The position numbers and the translations under genes were made by a program. This document shows, piece after piece, positions 53,864-63,975 of a stretch of 64,000 bases of DNA (position 1 is its first letter; each line of letters begins with the position of its first letter). The notes beneath the pieces were generated by a model that saw only the letters and a list, made by a program, of their open reading frames with translations, was not told the origin of the DNA and searched no databases. This stretch comes from Proteobacteria bacterium ST_bin12. GTDB taxonomy: Bacteria > Pseudomonadota > Gammaproteobacteria > Burkholderiales > Methylophilaceae. The stretch spans positions 17,930 through 81,929 of the forward strand of contig MSXP01000008.1 of the NCBI GenBank assembly GCA_002083635.1. The letters are read 5' to 3'.

Positions 53864-54679
53864 ATGGCTACAGAACACGCAGAACACGCACTCACCCCGT
53901 CACAATACATTTCGCATCATTTGAGTTTTAATGCGCAATCGGTTGGCAATGGAAGTTTTTGGACATTGCATATCGATACTTTGATTATGTCGATAATCCT
54001 GGGTTTAGTAGTCATGGGTTTGGTGTGGTGGGTAGCGCGCGGCGCAACTGCTGGCGTACCAACTAAGCGCCAAGCGTTCATTGAATTGGTTTTTGGTTTT
54101 GTGGATGACCAAGTTAAGAATATTTTCCACGGCAACCGTCATAGCTTTATTGCACCAACAGCGCTGACGGTTTTTTTATGGGTGTTCGCAATGAATGCCA
54201 TGGATTTCTTGCCAGTTGATATTTTTGCTAAATTTATGCACGCAATTGGCGTAGATACTTGGCGTGCGGTACCAACTTCAGACATCAACACCACTTTCGC
54301 TCTAGCTTTATCGGTATGGATTTTAATGATTTTCTTCTCAATCAAAGTTAAAGGCTTTGGTGGTTGGATTCATGAATTGTTCTACTCACCTTTCGGCACC
54401 AAATTCTGGGTATTACCACTGAACTTCTTGTTCAATTTAATCGAATACGTTTCAAAACCACTTTCACATTCATTGCGTCTTTTCGGCAACATGTATGCAG
54501 GCGAAGTGATTTTCTTATTACTTGGCATGTGGGCGGCAACAGGTTTATCGGGCACTATTTTCGGTTCGATTTTAGGTGCTGGCTGGTCAATTTTCCATAT
54601 TTTAATCGTGGCATTACAAGCATTTATTTTTATGATGTTAACGGTTGTTTATTTAGCCATGGCGCATGAGTCACACTAA
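53864..54679 (+). CDS. atpB: ATP synthase F0 subunit a
   Basis: Proton-channel subunit. It has 271 residues with about five helices. The essential Arg is in LSHSLRLFGNMYAGE, which faces the c-ring carboxylate. It is the first F0 gene of the complete operon B-E-F-H-A-G-D-C. The leader 53766-53863 contains one CTTAACAC word. Confidence 0.96.
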   Translation: MATEHAEHALTPSQYISHHLSFNAQSVGNGSFWTLHIDTLIMSIILGLVVMGLVWWVARGATAGVPTKRQAFIELVFGFVDDQVKNIFHGNRHSFIAPTALTVFLWVFAMNAMDFLPVDIFAKFMHAIGVDTWRAVPTSDINTTFALALSVWILMIFFSIKVKGFGGWIHELFYSPFGTKFWVLPLNFLFNLIEYVSKPLSHSLRLFGNMYAGEVIFLLLGMWAATGLSGTIFGSILGAGWSIFHILIVALQAFIFMMLTVVYLAMAHESH

Positions 54680-54778
54680 ATAAAGATTGATTTGTAGTAT
54701 TGGTTTTAGTTGTTTTTTTTAGTAAGTAGTTTCGATAAGTAGTTTTAGATTCAGTTTAATTTTTGAGAGGGTAATAAA

Positions 54779-55054
54779 ATGGAAGCATTAGCATTGATTC
54801 AAGCCTACACAGGCGTTGGTATTGGTTTAATTATTGGTCTAGGCGCTGCAGGTGCTTGTATCGGTATCGGTATTATGTGTGCAAGTTTCTTAGAAGGCGC
54901 TGCACGTCAACCAGAAATGATTCCACAATTGCAAGGTAAAGTATTCTTGCTATTAGGTCTTATCGATGCTTCTTTCATTATTGGTGTTGGTCTAGCTATG
55001 ATGTTCGCGTTCGCTAACCCATTATTAAGCGTTGTTACAGCAGCAGCAAATTAA
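54779..55054 (+). CDS. atpE: ATP synthase F0 subunit c
   Basis: Ring-forming proteolipid, 91 residues, two helices joined by the polar loop ARQPE (42-46). The proton-carrying carboxylate is D63 in LLGLIDASF. No sodium-binding pattern is evident, so it is most likely a proton type. A GAGAGG site precedes the ATG. Confidence 0.97.
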   Translation: MEALALIQAYTGVGIGLIIGLGAAGACIGIGIMCASFLEGAARQPEMIPQLQGKVFLLLGLIDASFIIGVGLAMMFAFANPLLSVVTAAAN

Positions 55055-55129
55055 TTTTTTGAGTCATGCTTAATAATATAAAGCGATTGACTCAAATTTT
55101 TATACTGACTTAATTTAATTGGATTAAAC

Positions 55130-55600
55130 ATGAATATTAACTTTACACTGATCGCACAAGCTATCGCATTTGCTGTGTTGATTTGGTTCACAGTGAAATT
55201 CGTTTGGCCACCGCTGTTAAAAGCGATTGAAACACGCCAAAAGGAAATTGCGGACGGTTTAGCAGCAGCGCAAGAAGGCAGAAGTGCTTTAGAAGTAGCG
55301 GCTAAAAAATCGGAAGCGACACTTGCAGAAGCCAAACAAAAAGCCAGCGAGATTATTGGTCAAGCTGAAAAACGTGCGACTCAAATCGTTGAAGAAGCTA
55401 AAAGCAATGCTAAATCAGAAGGCGACCGTATCATTACGGGTGCAAAAGCTGAAATTGATCAAGAAGTAAACCGTGCTAAAGAAGGTTTACGTGCGCAAGT
55501 TTCAGCACTGGCAATCGCCGGCGCTGAGAAAATCTTGCGTAAAGAGATTGATGGCAAAGCGCATTCTGAAATGCTTTCAAAACTAGCGGCGGAGCTATAA
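55130..55600 (+). CDS. atpF: ATP synthase F0 subunit b
   Basis: Peripheral-stalk subunit, 156 residues: an N-terminal membrane helix (LIAQAIAFAVLIWFTVKFVW) and a long charged coiled coil that binds delta at its end. The length equals that of E. coli b. It is followed by atpH after 3 nt. Confidence 0.96.
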   Translation: MNINFTLIAQAIAFAVLIWFTVKFVWPPLLKAIETRQKEIADGLAAAQEGRSALEVAAKKSEATLAEAKQKASEIIGQAEKRATQIVEEAKSNAKSEGDRIITGAKAEIDQEVNRAKEGLRAQVSALAIAGAEKILRKEIDGKAHSEMLSKLAAEL

Positions 55601-55603
55601 GTT

Positions 55604-56140
55604 ATGGCTGAAATATCAACCATCGCGAGGCCTTACGCTGTAGCTGCTTACAAGCTTGGTAAAGAGCAAAAATCGCTTGCTAGGTGGTCTGAGATGTTAG
55701 GTTTTGCTACTGCTATATCTCAAGATGCGCAAATGCAAGCCTATATTCAAGACCCAAAAGTAGTGGCAAGCGATTTACAAAATACTTTTTTAAAAGTGTG
55801 TGGCGACAAACTCAATGAACAGGGTCAAAACCTGATTAAAGTGTTGGTTGAATATAATCGCATGTCCATTTTGCCGGCTATTGCAAGCGCGTTTGAAGAG
55901 CTTAAAGCGCTTGATGAAGGCACGCTTGACGCACAAATCATCGCAGCGGCTAAGCCAAGCGCGGCGGAAGTGAAAGATTTAGTAAAACGCCTTGAAGCTA
56001 AGTTTGGCAAAAAGATTGAAGCCAATGTGTCTGTCGATGCAGAACTCATTGGTGGTATTAAAATTATTGTTGGCGATACCGTGATAGACGCGTCCGTCAA
56101 AGGTCAGTTACAAAATTTAGCCTATACGCTTTCAGCATAA
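55604..56140 (+). CDS. atpH: ATP synthase F1 subunit delta
   Basis: Links the peripheral stalk to the top of F1. It has 178 residues with the family start EISTIARPYAVAAYKLG and the C-terminal GGIKIIVGDTVIDASVKGQL motif. It is in the operon between b and alpha. Confidence 0.96.
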   Translation: MAEISTIARPYAVAAYKLGKEQKSLARWSEMLGFATAISQDAQMQAYIQDPKVVASDLQNTFLKVCGDKLNEQGQNLIKVLVEYNRMSILPAIASAFEELKALDEGTLDAQIIAAAKPSAAEVKDLVKRLEAKFGKKIEANVSVDAELIGGIKIIVGDTVIDASVKGQLQNLAYTLSA

Positions 56141-56158
56141 GGCACAGGAGAGACATAA

Positions 56159-57700
56159 ATGCAGTTATCTACATCAGAAATCAGTGAACTGATTAAAAGC
56201 AGATTAGAAAATTTTTCTACCTCAGCTGAAGCGCGTACTCAAGGTACAGTAATTTCAGTCACTGACGGTATCGTACGTATTCACGGTCTTTCAAACGTGA
56301 TGGCGGGCGAGATGATCGAATTCCCAGGCAATACATTTGGTCTAGCCTTGAACTTAGAGCGCGATTCAGTTGGCGCGGTAGTTTTAGGTGATTACGAGCA
56401 CATTACTGAAGGCGATACTGTTAAATGTACAGGTCGTATTTTGGAAGTGCCAGTTGGTCCAGAGTTAATTGGTCGCGTAGTGAACGCGTTAGGTCAGCCG
56501 ATTGATGGCAAAGGCCCAGTTAATGCAAAAATGACGGACAAGATTGAAAAAGTGGCGCCAGGTGTTATTGCACGTAAATCTGTTTCACAACCAGTGCAAA
56601 CTGGTTTGAAATCTGTGGATTCAATGGTTCCAGTAGGCCGTGGTCAACGTGAATTGATTATTGGTGACCGCCAAACAGGTAAAACAGCGGTAGCGGTTGA
56701 TGCGATCATCAACCAAAAAGGTCAGAACATGACATGTATCTACGTTGCGATTGGCCAAAAGGCTTCTACAGTTGCTAACGTGGTGCGTAAGCTTGAAGAA
56801 AACGGCGCGATGGCTTACACCATCGTTGTTGCAGCAACCGCTTCTGACTCAGCCGCATTGCAATTCTTGGCACCATATGCTGGTTGTACAATGGGCGAAT
56901 ACTTCCGTGACCGCGGTGAAGATGCATTGATTGTGTATGATGATTTGACTAAACAAGCGATTGCTTACCGTCAAATTTCATTGTTATTACGCCGTCCACC
57001 AGGACGTGAAGCGTACCCAGGTGACGTTTTCTACATTCACTCACGTTTGTTAGAGCGTGCCGCTCGTGTGAATGAAGACTATGTAGAAAAATTCACTAAC
57101 GGCGCTGTTAAAGGCAAAACTGGTTCATTGACTGCATTGCCAGTGATTGAAACAGCGGCCGGTGACGTTTCAGCATTCGTTCCAACTAACGTGATTTCAA
57201 TTACCGATGGTCAGATCTTCTTAGAAACTGACTTGTTCAACGCTGGTATTCGTCCAGCAATCAACGCGGGTATTTCAGTATCTCGCGTGGGTGGTGCAGC
57301 TCAAACTAAAGTCATCAAAAAATTAGGCGGCGGTGTACGTTTAGCATTAGCGCAATACCGTGAGTTGGCTGCGTTCGCGCAGTTTGCTTCTGACTTGGAT
57401 GAAGCAACCCGTAAACAATTAGACCGCGGTCGTATGTTTACTGAGTTGATGAAACAAGCGCAATACGCACCATTAAGCGTTTCAAAAATGGCGATTACTT
57501 TGTTAGCCGCTAACAAAGGCTACTTTGATGATGTTCCAACCAATAAAGTATTAGCTTTTGAAAGCGCGTTACACGGCTTTATGGCTTCAAAATACGCTAA
57601 ATTGATGGACGGTATCGAATCTAGCAAAGACTTAGCTGGCGATAACGAAAAAGCGGTTGAAGCAGCAATTCAAGACTTTAAAGCAACTAACGCTTATTAA
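56159..57700 (+). CDS. atpA: ATP synthase F1 subunit alpha
   Basis: Non-catalytic nucleotide-binding subunit, 513 residues. Walker A GDRQTGKTA lies near 169-177, and the signature PAINAGISVSRVGGAAQ is present near 365. AGGAG lies before the ATG. The length is identical to the E. coli protein. Confidence 0.98.
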   Translation: MQLSTSEISELIKSRLENFSTSAEARTQGTVISVTDGIVRIHGLSNVMAGEMIEFPGNTFGLALNLERDSVGAVVLGDYEHITEGDTVKCTGRILEVPVGPELIGRVVNALGQPIDGKGPVNAKMTDKIEKVAPGVIARKSVSQPVQTGLKSVDSMVPVGRGQRELIIGDRQTGKTAVAVDAIINQKGQNMTCIYVAIGQKASTVANVVRKLEENGAMAYTIVVAATASDSAALQFLAPYAGCTMGEYFRDRGEDALIVYDDLTKQAIAYRQISLLLRRPPGREAYPGDVFYIHSRLLERAARVNEDYVEKFTNGAVKGKTGSLTALPVIETAAGDVSAFVPTNVISITDGQIFLETDLFNAGIRPAINAGISVSRVGGAAQTKVIKKLGGGVRLALAQYRELAAFAQFASDLDEATRKQLDRGRMFTELMKQAQYAPLSVSKMAITLLAANKGYFDDVPTNKVLAFESALHGFMASKYAKLMDGIESSKDLAGDNEKAVEAAIQDFKATNAY

Positions 57701-57739
57701 TCCTCTGACTAATTAGGACATGCTTTTTTAGGAAAATCT

Positions 57740-58606
57740 ATGGCTGGTAGTAAAGAGATTAGAACCAAGATCAAGTCGGTAGAAAATACCCGCAAGATCA
57801 CCAAGGCGATGGAGATGGTGGCTGCTTCTAAAATGCGTAAAGCGCAAGATAGAATGCGTGCCTCACGCCCCTACGCTGAAAAAATTCGTAATGTTGCAGC
57901 GCATTTGTCATTTGCAAACCCAGAATACAAACACCCTTATTTGATTAAGCGTGATGTGGTTAAAAACGTTGGTTTGATTGTGGTGAGCTCTGACAAAGGT
58001 TTATGTGGCGGTTTAAATACCAACATGTTACGTTTGTCTGTTAACCAAATGAAAAACTGGGAAACTGAGGGTAAAGCAATTGCAGTAAGTGCAATCGGCA
58101 ACAAAGGTTTTAGCTTCATGAACCGTGTAGGTGCAGATGTTAAATCGCATATTACTGGTTTGGGAGATGTGCCACATTTGGAAACCTTGATTGGCACAAT
58201 CAAAGTGATGTTAGATGCTTATGAGTCTGGTGAAATTGACCAGTTATTCATTAGTTATACTAAGTTCATTAATACCATGAAACAAGAGCCAGTAATTGAG
58301 CAATTATTACCGTTAAGTGGTGAGAAATTGGGTAGTCCTACTGGTCATTGGGATTATATTTATGAGCCAGAAGCAAAACCAGTGGTGGATCAATTAATGA
58401 TGCGTTATGTTGAATCGTTGGTTTACAACGCGGTTGCAGAGAATATGGCTTCAGAACAGTCGTCACGTATGGTAGCGATGAAATCAGCGTCTGATAATGC
58501 TAAGCAAGTAATTGGCGATTTGAAACTGGTTTACAACAAAGCACGTCAAGCAGCGATTACCAAAGAGATCTCAGAGATCGTTGGCGGCGCAGCTGCAGTA
58601 GCTTAA
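57740..58606 (+). CDS. atpG: ATP synthase F1 subunit gamma
   Basis: Central rotor shaft. It has 288 residues with the N-terminal coiled coil (IRTKIKSVENTRKITKAMEM) and the C-terminal signature ASEQSSRMVAMKSASDNA. It is placed between alpha and beta as in all proteobacterial operons. Confidence 0.97.
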   Translation: MAGSKEIRTKIKSVENTRKITKAMEMVAASKMRKAQDRMRASRPYAEKIRNVAAHLSFANPEYKHPYLIKRDVVKNVGLIVVSSDKGLCGGLNTNMLRLSVNQMKNWETEGKAIAVSAIGNKGFSFMNRVGADVKSHITGLGDVPHLETLIGTIKVMLDAYESGEIDQLFISYTKFINTMKQEPVIEQLLPLSGEKLGSPTGHWDYIYEPEAKPVVDQLMMRYVESLVYNAVAENMASEQSSRMVAMKSASDNAKQVIGDLKLVYNKARQAAITKEISEIVGGAAAVA

Positions 58607-58663
58607 GCGTAAAACGAATATAGAATTTAATTAAATCTGACTAAAAGAAGTTAGGAATAGAAA

Positions 58664-60103
58664 ATGGCAAAAGCAAACGCAAGTGTTAAAACGGGTAAAG
58701 TAGTTCAGTGTATTGGCGCGGTAGTAGACGTTGAGTTTCCACGTGACCAAATGCCAAATGTATTTGAAGCATTGATTATTGATGATGCATCAAGTCAAGC
58801 AGAAGCCGGCTTAACTTTAGAAGTTCAACAACAATTAGGTGATGGCATCGTACGCACTATCGCAATGGGCTCATCTGATGGCCTTGCACGTGGTACAGCG
58901 TTCAAATCAACAGGTTCACAAATTACTGTGCCAGTTGGTACAGGCACACTAGGTCGTATTATGGACGTTTTAGGTCGCCCAATTGATGAGGCTGGCCCAA
59001 TTGATTCTGACGAGCGTCGCGCGATTCACCAAAAAGCACCAACATTTGAAGAGTTATCACCTTCTGTTGACTTGTTAGAAACCGGCATTAAAGTGATTGA
59101 CTTGGTTTGCCCGTTTGCTAAAGGCGGTAAAGTTGGTTTGTTCGGCGGTGCGGGTGTAGGTAAAACCGTTAACATGCTTGAACTCATTAACAACATTGCA
59201 AAACAACACTCAGGTTTATCAGTGTTTGCAGGTGTAGGTGAGCGTACACGTGAAGGTAACGACTTCTACCACGAGATGGCAGAAGCTGGCGTAATTAAGC
59301 TAGACAACATGAAAGAATCAAAAGTAGCGATGGTGTTTGGTCAAATGAACGAACCACCTGGCAACCGTTTACGCGTAGCTTTATCAGGTTTGACCATGGC
59401 TGAAAAATTCCGTGACGAAGGCCGTGACGTATTGTTCTTTGTAGATAACATCTACCGTTATACATTGGCAGGTACTGAAGTATCTGCGTTGTTAGGCCGT
59501 ATGCCATCAGCTGTAGGTTACCAACCTACCCTTGCTGATGAAATGGGTCGTTTACAAGAGCGTATTACTTCTACTAAAGTGGGTTCTATTACTTCTATCC
59601 AAGCGGTTTATGTACCTGCGGATGACTTGACCGATCCATCACCTGCAACAACTTTCCAACATTTGGATTCAACCGTTGTGTTGTCACGTGACATTGCTTC
59701 TTTAGGTATCTACCCAGCGGTGGATCCACTAGATTCAACATCACGTCAATTAGACCCATTAGTGGTTGGTGAAGAGCATTACAACGTTGCACGTAGCGTT
59801 CAACAAACATTACAACGCTATAAAGAATTGCGCGACATTATTGCGATTTTGGGCATGGACGAATTATCACCAGAAGATAAACTAGCTGTTGGCCGTGCAC
59901 GTAAAATCCAACGTTTCTTGTCACAACCATTCCACGTGGCTGAAGTATTTACTGGCGCGCCAGGTAAATACGTGCCATTAAAAGAAACAATCAAAGGTTT
60001 TAAAGCGATTGTTGCTGGTGAATACGATCACTTGCCTGAGCAAGCGTTCTACATGGTAGGTGGTATTGAAGAAGCAGTAGAAAAAGCTAAAACTTTAAAC
60101 TAA
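58664..60103 (+). CDS. atpD: ATP synthase F1 subunit beta
   Basis: Catalytic subunit, 479 residues. Walker A GGAGVGKTV lies near 161-169, with the GERTREGNDFY segment and the signature PALDPLDSTSR-like PAVDPLDSTSR. The N-terminus is about ten residues longer than in E. coli (MAKANASVKTGKVVQC). It has strong, optimised codon use, as expected for a highly expressed gene. Confidence 0.98.
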   Translation: MAKANASVKTGKVVQCIGAVVDVEFPRDQMPNVFEALIIDDASSQAEAGLTLEVQQQLGDGIVRTIAMGSSDGLARGTAFKSTGSQITVPVGTGTLGRIMDVLGRPIDEAGPIDSDERRAIHQKAPTFEELSPSVDLLETGIKVIDLVCPFAKGGKVGLFGGAGVGKTVNMLELINNIAKQHSGLSVFAGVGERTREGNDFYHEMAEAGVIKLDNMKESKVAMVFGQMNEPPGNRLRVALSGLTMAEKFRDEGRDVLFFVDNIYRYTLAGTEVSALLGRMPSAVGYQPTLADEMGRLQERITSTKVGSITSIQAVYVPADDLTDPSPATTFQHLDSTVVLSRDIASLGIYPAVDPLDSTSRQLDPLVVGEEHYNVARSVQQTLQRYKELRDIIAILGMDELSPEDKLAVGRARKIQRFLSQPFHVAEVFTGAPGKYVPLKETIKGFKAIVAGEYDHLPEQAFYMVGGIEEAVEKAKTLN

Positions 60104-60151
60104 GTTGAGTTTTAACTAATAGGCTTAATTCATTTAGGTTTAAGGAAAATA

Positions 60152-60574
60152 ATGGCAAATACTGTTCATATTGATGTAGTCAGTGCAGAAGCAAACATAT
60201 TCTCAGGCGAAGCCGAGTTTGTGGTTGCGCCTGCAGGTGCGGGTGAAGTAGGTATTTACCCGAATCACGCGCCGATGATTACGACTATCAAACCAGGCGC
60301 ATTGCGTATCAAGCAAACTGATGTGGCTGAGGAAACATTGATTTTTATATCAGGTGGCATTTTAGAAGTGCAACCTGGCATGATTACAGTGTTAGCAGAT
60401 ACTGCAGTGCGTGGTCACGATTTAGATGAAGCAAAAGCAATTGCCGCAAAAGAAGCAGCAATAGAAGCAATGAAAAATCGTACTTCTGATATGGATTATG
60501 CAAAAGCACAGGCTGAATTGTCCGAAGCATTGGCACAGATTCACGCGATTGAGAAATTGCGTAAAACACATTAG
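60152..60574 (+). CDS. atpC: ATP synthase F1 subunit epsilon
   Basis: Rotor subunit that also inhibits ATP hydrolysis. It has 140 residues: an N-terminal beta-sandwich (VHIDVVSAEANIFSGEAEFV, with GEVGIYPNHAPMIT) and a C-terminal helical hairpin. It is the last gene of the operon and is closed by an intrinsic terminator. Confidence 0.97.
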   Translation: MANTVHIDVVSAEANIFSGEAEFVVAPAGAGEVGIYPNHAPMITTIKPGALRIKQTDVAEETLIFISGGILEVQPGMITVLADTAVRGHDLDEAKAIAAKEAAIEAMKNRTSDMDYAKAQAELSEALAQIHAIEKLRKTH

Positions 60575-60608
60575 TTAGCAGATTGGATACCGTTAAGCTA
60601 ACATCAGC

Positions 60609-60635
60609 AAAAAGGCAGCCTAGGCTGCCTTTTTT
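60609..60635 (+). terminator. Intrinsic terminator of the atp operon
   Basis: AAAAAGGCAGCC and GGCTGCCTTTTT form a long stem around a minimal TA centre with a T-run, 35 nt after atpC. It separates atpC from glmU. Confidence 0.92.
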
Positions 60636-60700
60636 GTTATACTTTCCGAATATCGGCTTAATCAATTGCAAATACTTAACCCTCAAAATTAACTAAAAAA

Positions 60701-62074
60701 ATGCGTCCACTAAATATCGTCATACTTGCTGCGGGCAAAGGAACGCGCATGCATTCAAACAAGCCAAAAGTGTTGCACGAAATCGGCGGAAAACCAATTT
60801 TGGCGCATGTCATTGATTGTGCAAAAACATTAAATCCGCAAAAAATCATCGTGGTTTATGGTTACGGCGGCGAGACTGTCCGTGAGGCTTTTGCGCACGA
60901 GAAGATTATTTGGGTGAATCAAGCAGAGCAATTGGGCACAGGACATGCGGTTCAACAAGCCACGCCGTATTTGGACGATGATGCGAATACCTTGATTATG
61001 CTAGGCGATGTACCTTTGGTTAATGTTGATGCTTGCAAAAAATTAATTCAAAGTGCTGATAAACAACTGGCAATTTTATCTTTTAATAAAGTGGATCCAA
61101 CGGGTTACGGCCGTATCATACGCAATAATCATTTAGTTACAGCCATCGTTGAGCACAAAGATGCAACAGAAATACAGCGCAAAATTACGGAAGTGAATAC
61201 CGGCATTATGGCGATGCCAAATATTCATCTAAAAAATTGGTTAAGTCGGCTAAGTAACAACAATGCGCAGGGCGAATATTATTTAACTGATATCGTCGCA
61301 TTTGCAGTTGATGATAAAGTCGATGTGATTGCCGAAATCACCGCTGATGAATGGTCGGTGACTGGCATTAATTCCAAAGTGGACTTAAGCCAGATTGAGC
61401 GCGTGCACCAAAATCGAATCGCACAGCAATTATTGCAGCAAGGCGTTACGCTAAAAGATCCCGCCAGATTATATGTTCGCGGCATAATCAACTGTGGTCG
61501 TGATGTAGAAATTGATGTGAATTGCATATTCGAAGGCAATGTGACTTTAGGCGACAACGTCAAAATCGCCGCTAATTGCGTCATTAAAAACGCAACAATC
61601 GCTGCCAACACACAAATTGCACCTTTCACACATATTGATGACGCGTTAGTGGGCGAAAATAGCCGCATCGGGCCATATGCGCGTTTAAGACCAGGCACTA
61701 CACTTGCATCAGATACCCATGTTGGTAATTTTGTTGAGCTTAAAAATGCACAAGTGGATATTGGCAGCAAAATCAATCATTTAAGCTATGTGGGCGATAG
61801 CACAGTTGGTAAAAACGTGAATATTGGTGCGGGTACCATCACTTGCAATTATGATGGTGCGAATAAATTTAGAACGGTCATTGAAGATGGTGCGTTTATT
61901 GGCTCCGATTCGCAATTAGTTGCACCAGTGACTATCGGCAAAAATGCGACAATCGCCGCAGGTTCAACCATTACCAAAAACGCGCCTGCCGATGCGCTCA
62001 CCTTTTGTCGCGCCAAAGAGCAAAAAACCATTGTGGGCTGGAAACGGCCACAAAAAATTAAAAAGCCTGATTAA
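60701..62074 (+). CDS. glmU: Bifunctional UDP-GlcNAc pyrophosphorylase / GlcN-1-P acetyltransferase
   Basis: Makes UDP-GlcNAc for peptidoglycan and lipopolysaccharide. It has 457 residues: an N-terminal uridyltransferase with LAAGKGTRM at 9-17, and a C-terminal left-handed beta-helix acetyltransferase with hexapeptide repeats (region after 250) and the NYDGANKFRT loop. It is paired with glmS 56 nt downstream. Confidence 0.97.
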   Translation: MRPLNIVILAAGKGTRMHSNKPKVLHEIGGKPILAHVIDCAKTLNPQKIIVVYGYGGETVREAFAHEKIIWVNQAEQLGTGHAVQQATPYLDDDANTLIMLGDVPLVNVDACKKLIQSADKQLAILSFNKVDPTGYGRIIRNNHLVTAIVEHKDATEIQRKITEVNTGIMAMPNIHLKNWLSRLSNNNAQGEYYLTDIVAFAVDDKVDVIAEITADEWSVTGINSKVDLSQIERVHQNRIAQQLLQQGVTLKDPARLYVRGIINCGRDVEIDVNCIFEGNVTLGDNVKIAANCVIKNATIAANTQIAPFTHIDDALVGENSRIGPYARLRPGTTLASDTHVGNFVELKNAQVDIGSKINHLSYVGDSTVGKNVNIGAGTITCNYDGANKFRTVIEDGAFIGSDSQLVAPVTIGKNATIAAGSTITKNAPADALTFCRAKEQKTIVGWKRPQKIKKPD

Positions 62075-62130
62075 AAAAGACTGCATAAAAGTTAACCCAA
62101 AAATAACGTTAAGTATTTGAAAGAATCCGT

Positions 62131-63975
62131 ATGTGTGGAATTGTAGGCGCAGTTGCAAAAAGAAATGTCGTATCTACGCTAATAGAAGGTTTAAGCCGAC
62201 TGGAATATCGCGGCTATGACTCGGCTGGAATTGCCGTGCTGAACAGCAATGGCATTGAGCGCGTGCGTGCTGTTGGTCGCGTTTCAGCCATGACAGAAAA
62301 AGCAATCAATGCTAACTTAACTGGTTTTATTGGTATTGGACACACGCGGTGGGCTACCCACGGTGGAGTCACAGAAAGTAACGCGCATCCACACGTTTCC
62401 CCAAAACAAGAAAATCCAACAATCGCCGTGGTACACAACGGCATTATCGAAAACCATGATGAGCAGCGCGCAAAATTAAAAGCAATCGGCTACGAATTTT
62501 ATTCGCAAACCGATACCGAAGTGATTGCGCACTTAATTCATTATTACTATGAGCAATCACCCGATTTATTAGCCGCCACCAAATCAGCTATTGCAGAATT
62601 AACAGGCGCATTTGCCATTAGCGTAATTGCCGTCAACCAGCCTGATTTAATGGTCTGCGCGCGTTTAGGTTGTCCGTTGTTGATTGGTTTGGGCGATAGC
62701 GAAAATTTTATCGCGTCCGATGTTTCTGCCGTGCTATCTGTCACACGCAAAGTAATTTATTTAGAAGATGGTGATGTCGCCACGCTGACAACTGATAAGG
62801 TGACGATTTACGGCAAAGATGGCGAAGTCGTCACACGCAAAGTGCACACCAGTGATGTATCGCTTGCCAGCTTAGAGCTTGGCCCTTATAGCCACTTTAT
62901 GCAAAAAGAGATTTACGAGCAACCAGTCGCGTTGAACGACACCATTGAAGCATTGATTGATGATGGTGCATTTAGGCCAGAATTGTTTGGCGCTGGTGCG
63001 GCTGAAGTATTTAATCAGCTGGATAGCATCTTGATATTAGCCGCAGGTACCAGTTATTACGCGGCATTAACCGCCAAATATTGGTTAGAAGGCATTGCAA
63101 AAGTGCGATGCAATGTCGAAATAGCTAGTGAATACCGCTATCGCGAATCGGTACCAAATCCAAATCAGCTTATCGTCACTATTTCGCAATCGGGCGAAAC
63201 ACTAGATACGATGGAAGCACTAAAACACGCTAAATCGTTAGGGCAAAACTTAAGTTTAAGCATTTGCAACGTACAAGAAAGCGCCATTCCGCGCGCATCA
63301 CAATTGGTTTTTTATACGCGCGCGGGCGCAGAAATCGGCGTGGCGTCTACCAAAGCATTCACTACACAACTAGTCGCTTTATTTGTTTTAGCCGCCACTT
63401 TGGCCAAACAAAAAGGCCTACTTAACCCTCAAAAAGAGTCAGAATATTTAGGCGCATTACGCCAATTAGCTGGCAGCGTGCAATATGCTTTGAATCTAGA
63501 ACCGCAAATCCGCGAATGGGCAAAACGCTTTGGCGATAAAGAACATGCGCTATTTTTAGGCCGCGGCGTGCACTACCCCATCGCCATGGAAGGCGCGCTT
63601 AAACTCAAAGAAATCTCCTATATTCATGCAGAAGCGTATCCCGCTGGGGAATTAAAACACGGCCCATTAGCATTGGTCGATAACAACATGCCAGTGGTCG
63701 TGATTGCGCCAAACGATGCATTGCTGGAAAAAGTGAAATCCAATATGCAAGAAGTAAAAGCACGTGGCGGCGAGCTATTTGTATTTGCCGATGCTGATAG
63801 CCACTTTACCGAATCCGATGGCGTGCATGTCATCCGCACCCCGCGCCATGTAGGCGTGCTCTCTCCTATTTTGCATACCATTCCTGTGCAATTGCTGGCG
63901 TATCATGCGGCGTTGTTAAAAGGAACCGATGTGGATAAGCCTAGGAATTTGGCTAAAAGCGTAACAGTTGAGTAA
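62131..63975 (+). CDS. glmS: Glutamine:fructose-6-phosphate aminotransferase
   Basis: Converts fructose-6-phosphate and glutamine to glucosamine-6-phosphate, feeding GlmU. It has 614 residues: C2 in MCGIVGAV is the glutaminase nucleophile, with GHTRWATHGG near 71 and two SIS sugar-isomerase domains (SQSGETLDTM; C-terminal PRNLAKSVTVE). The stop lies 25 nt from the window's right edge. The 56-nt gap before it is too short for a glmS ribozyme. Confidence 0.98.
   Translation: MCGIVGAVAKRNVVSTLIEGLSRLEYRGYDSAGIAVLNSNGIERVRAVGRVSAMTEKAINANLTGFIGIGHTRWATHGGVTESNAHPHVSPKQENPTIAVVHNGIIENHDEQRAKLKAIGYEFYSQTDTEVIAHLIHYYYEQSPDLLAATKSAIAELTGAFAISVIAVNQPDLMVCARLGCPLLIGLGDSENFIASDVSAVLSVTRKVIYLEDGDVATLTTDKVTIYGKDGEVVTRKVHTSDVSLASLELGPYSHFMQKEIYEQPVALNDTIEALIDDGAFRPELFGAGAAEVFNQLDSILILAAGTSYYAALTAKYWLEGIAKVRCNVEIASEYRYRESVPNPNQLIVTISQSGETLDTMEALKHAKSLGQNLSLSICNVQESAIPRASQLVFYTRAGAEIGVASTKAFTTQLVALFVLAATLAKQKGLLNPQKESEYLGALRQLAGSVQYALNLEPQIREWAKRFGDKEHALFLGRGVHYPIAMEGALKLKEISYIHAEAYPAGELKHGPLALVDNNMPVVVIAPNDALLEKVKSNMQEVKARGGELFVFADADSHFTESDGVHVIRTPRHVGVLSPILHTIPVQLLAYHAALLKGTDVDKPRNLAKSVTVE

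Noticed and set aside
61279..61776. 165-codon open frame antisense to glmU
   Set aside because: glmU is unambiguous here; the antisense frame has no ribosome-binding site or recognisable motif.
62075..62130. glmS ribozyme or riboswitch upstream of glmS
   Set aside because: The gap is only 56 nt, far too short, and such ribozymes are a Gram-positive feature.
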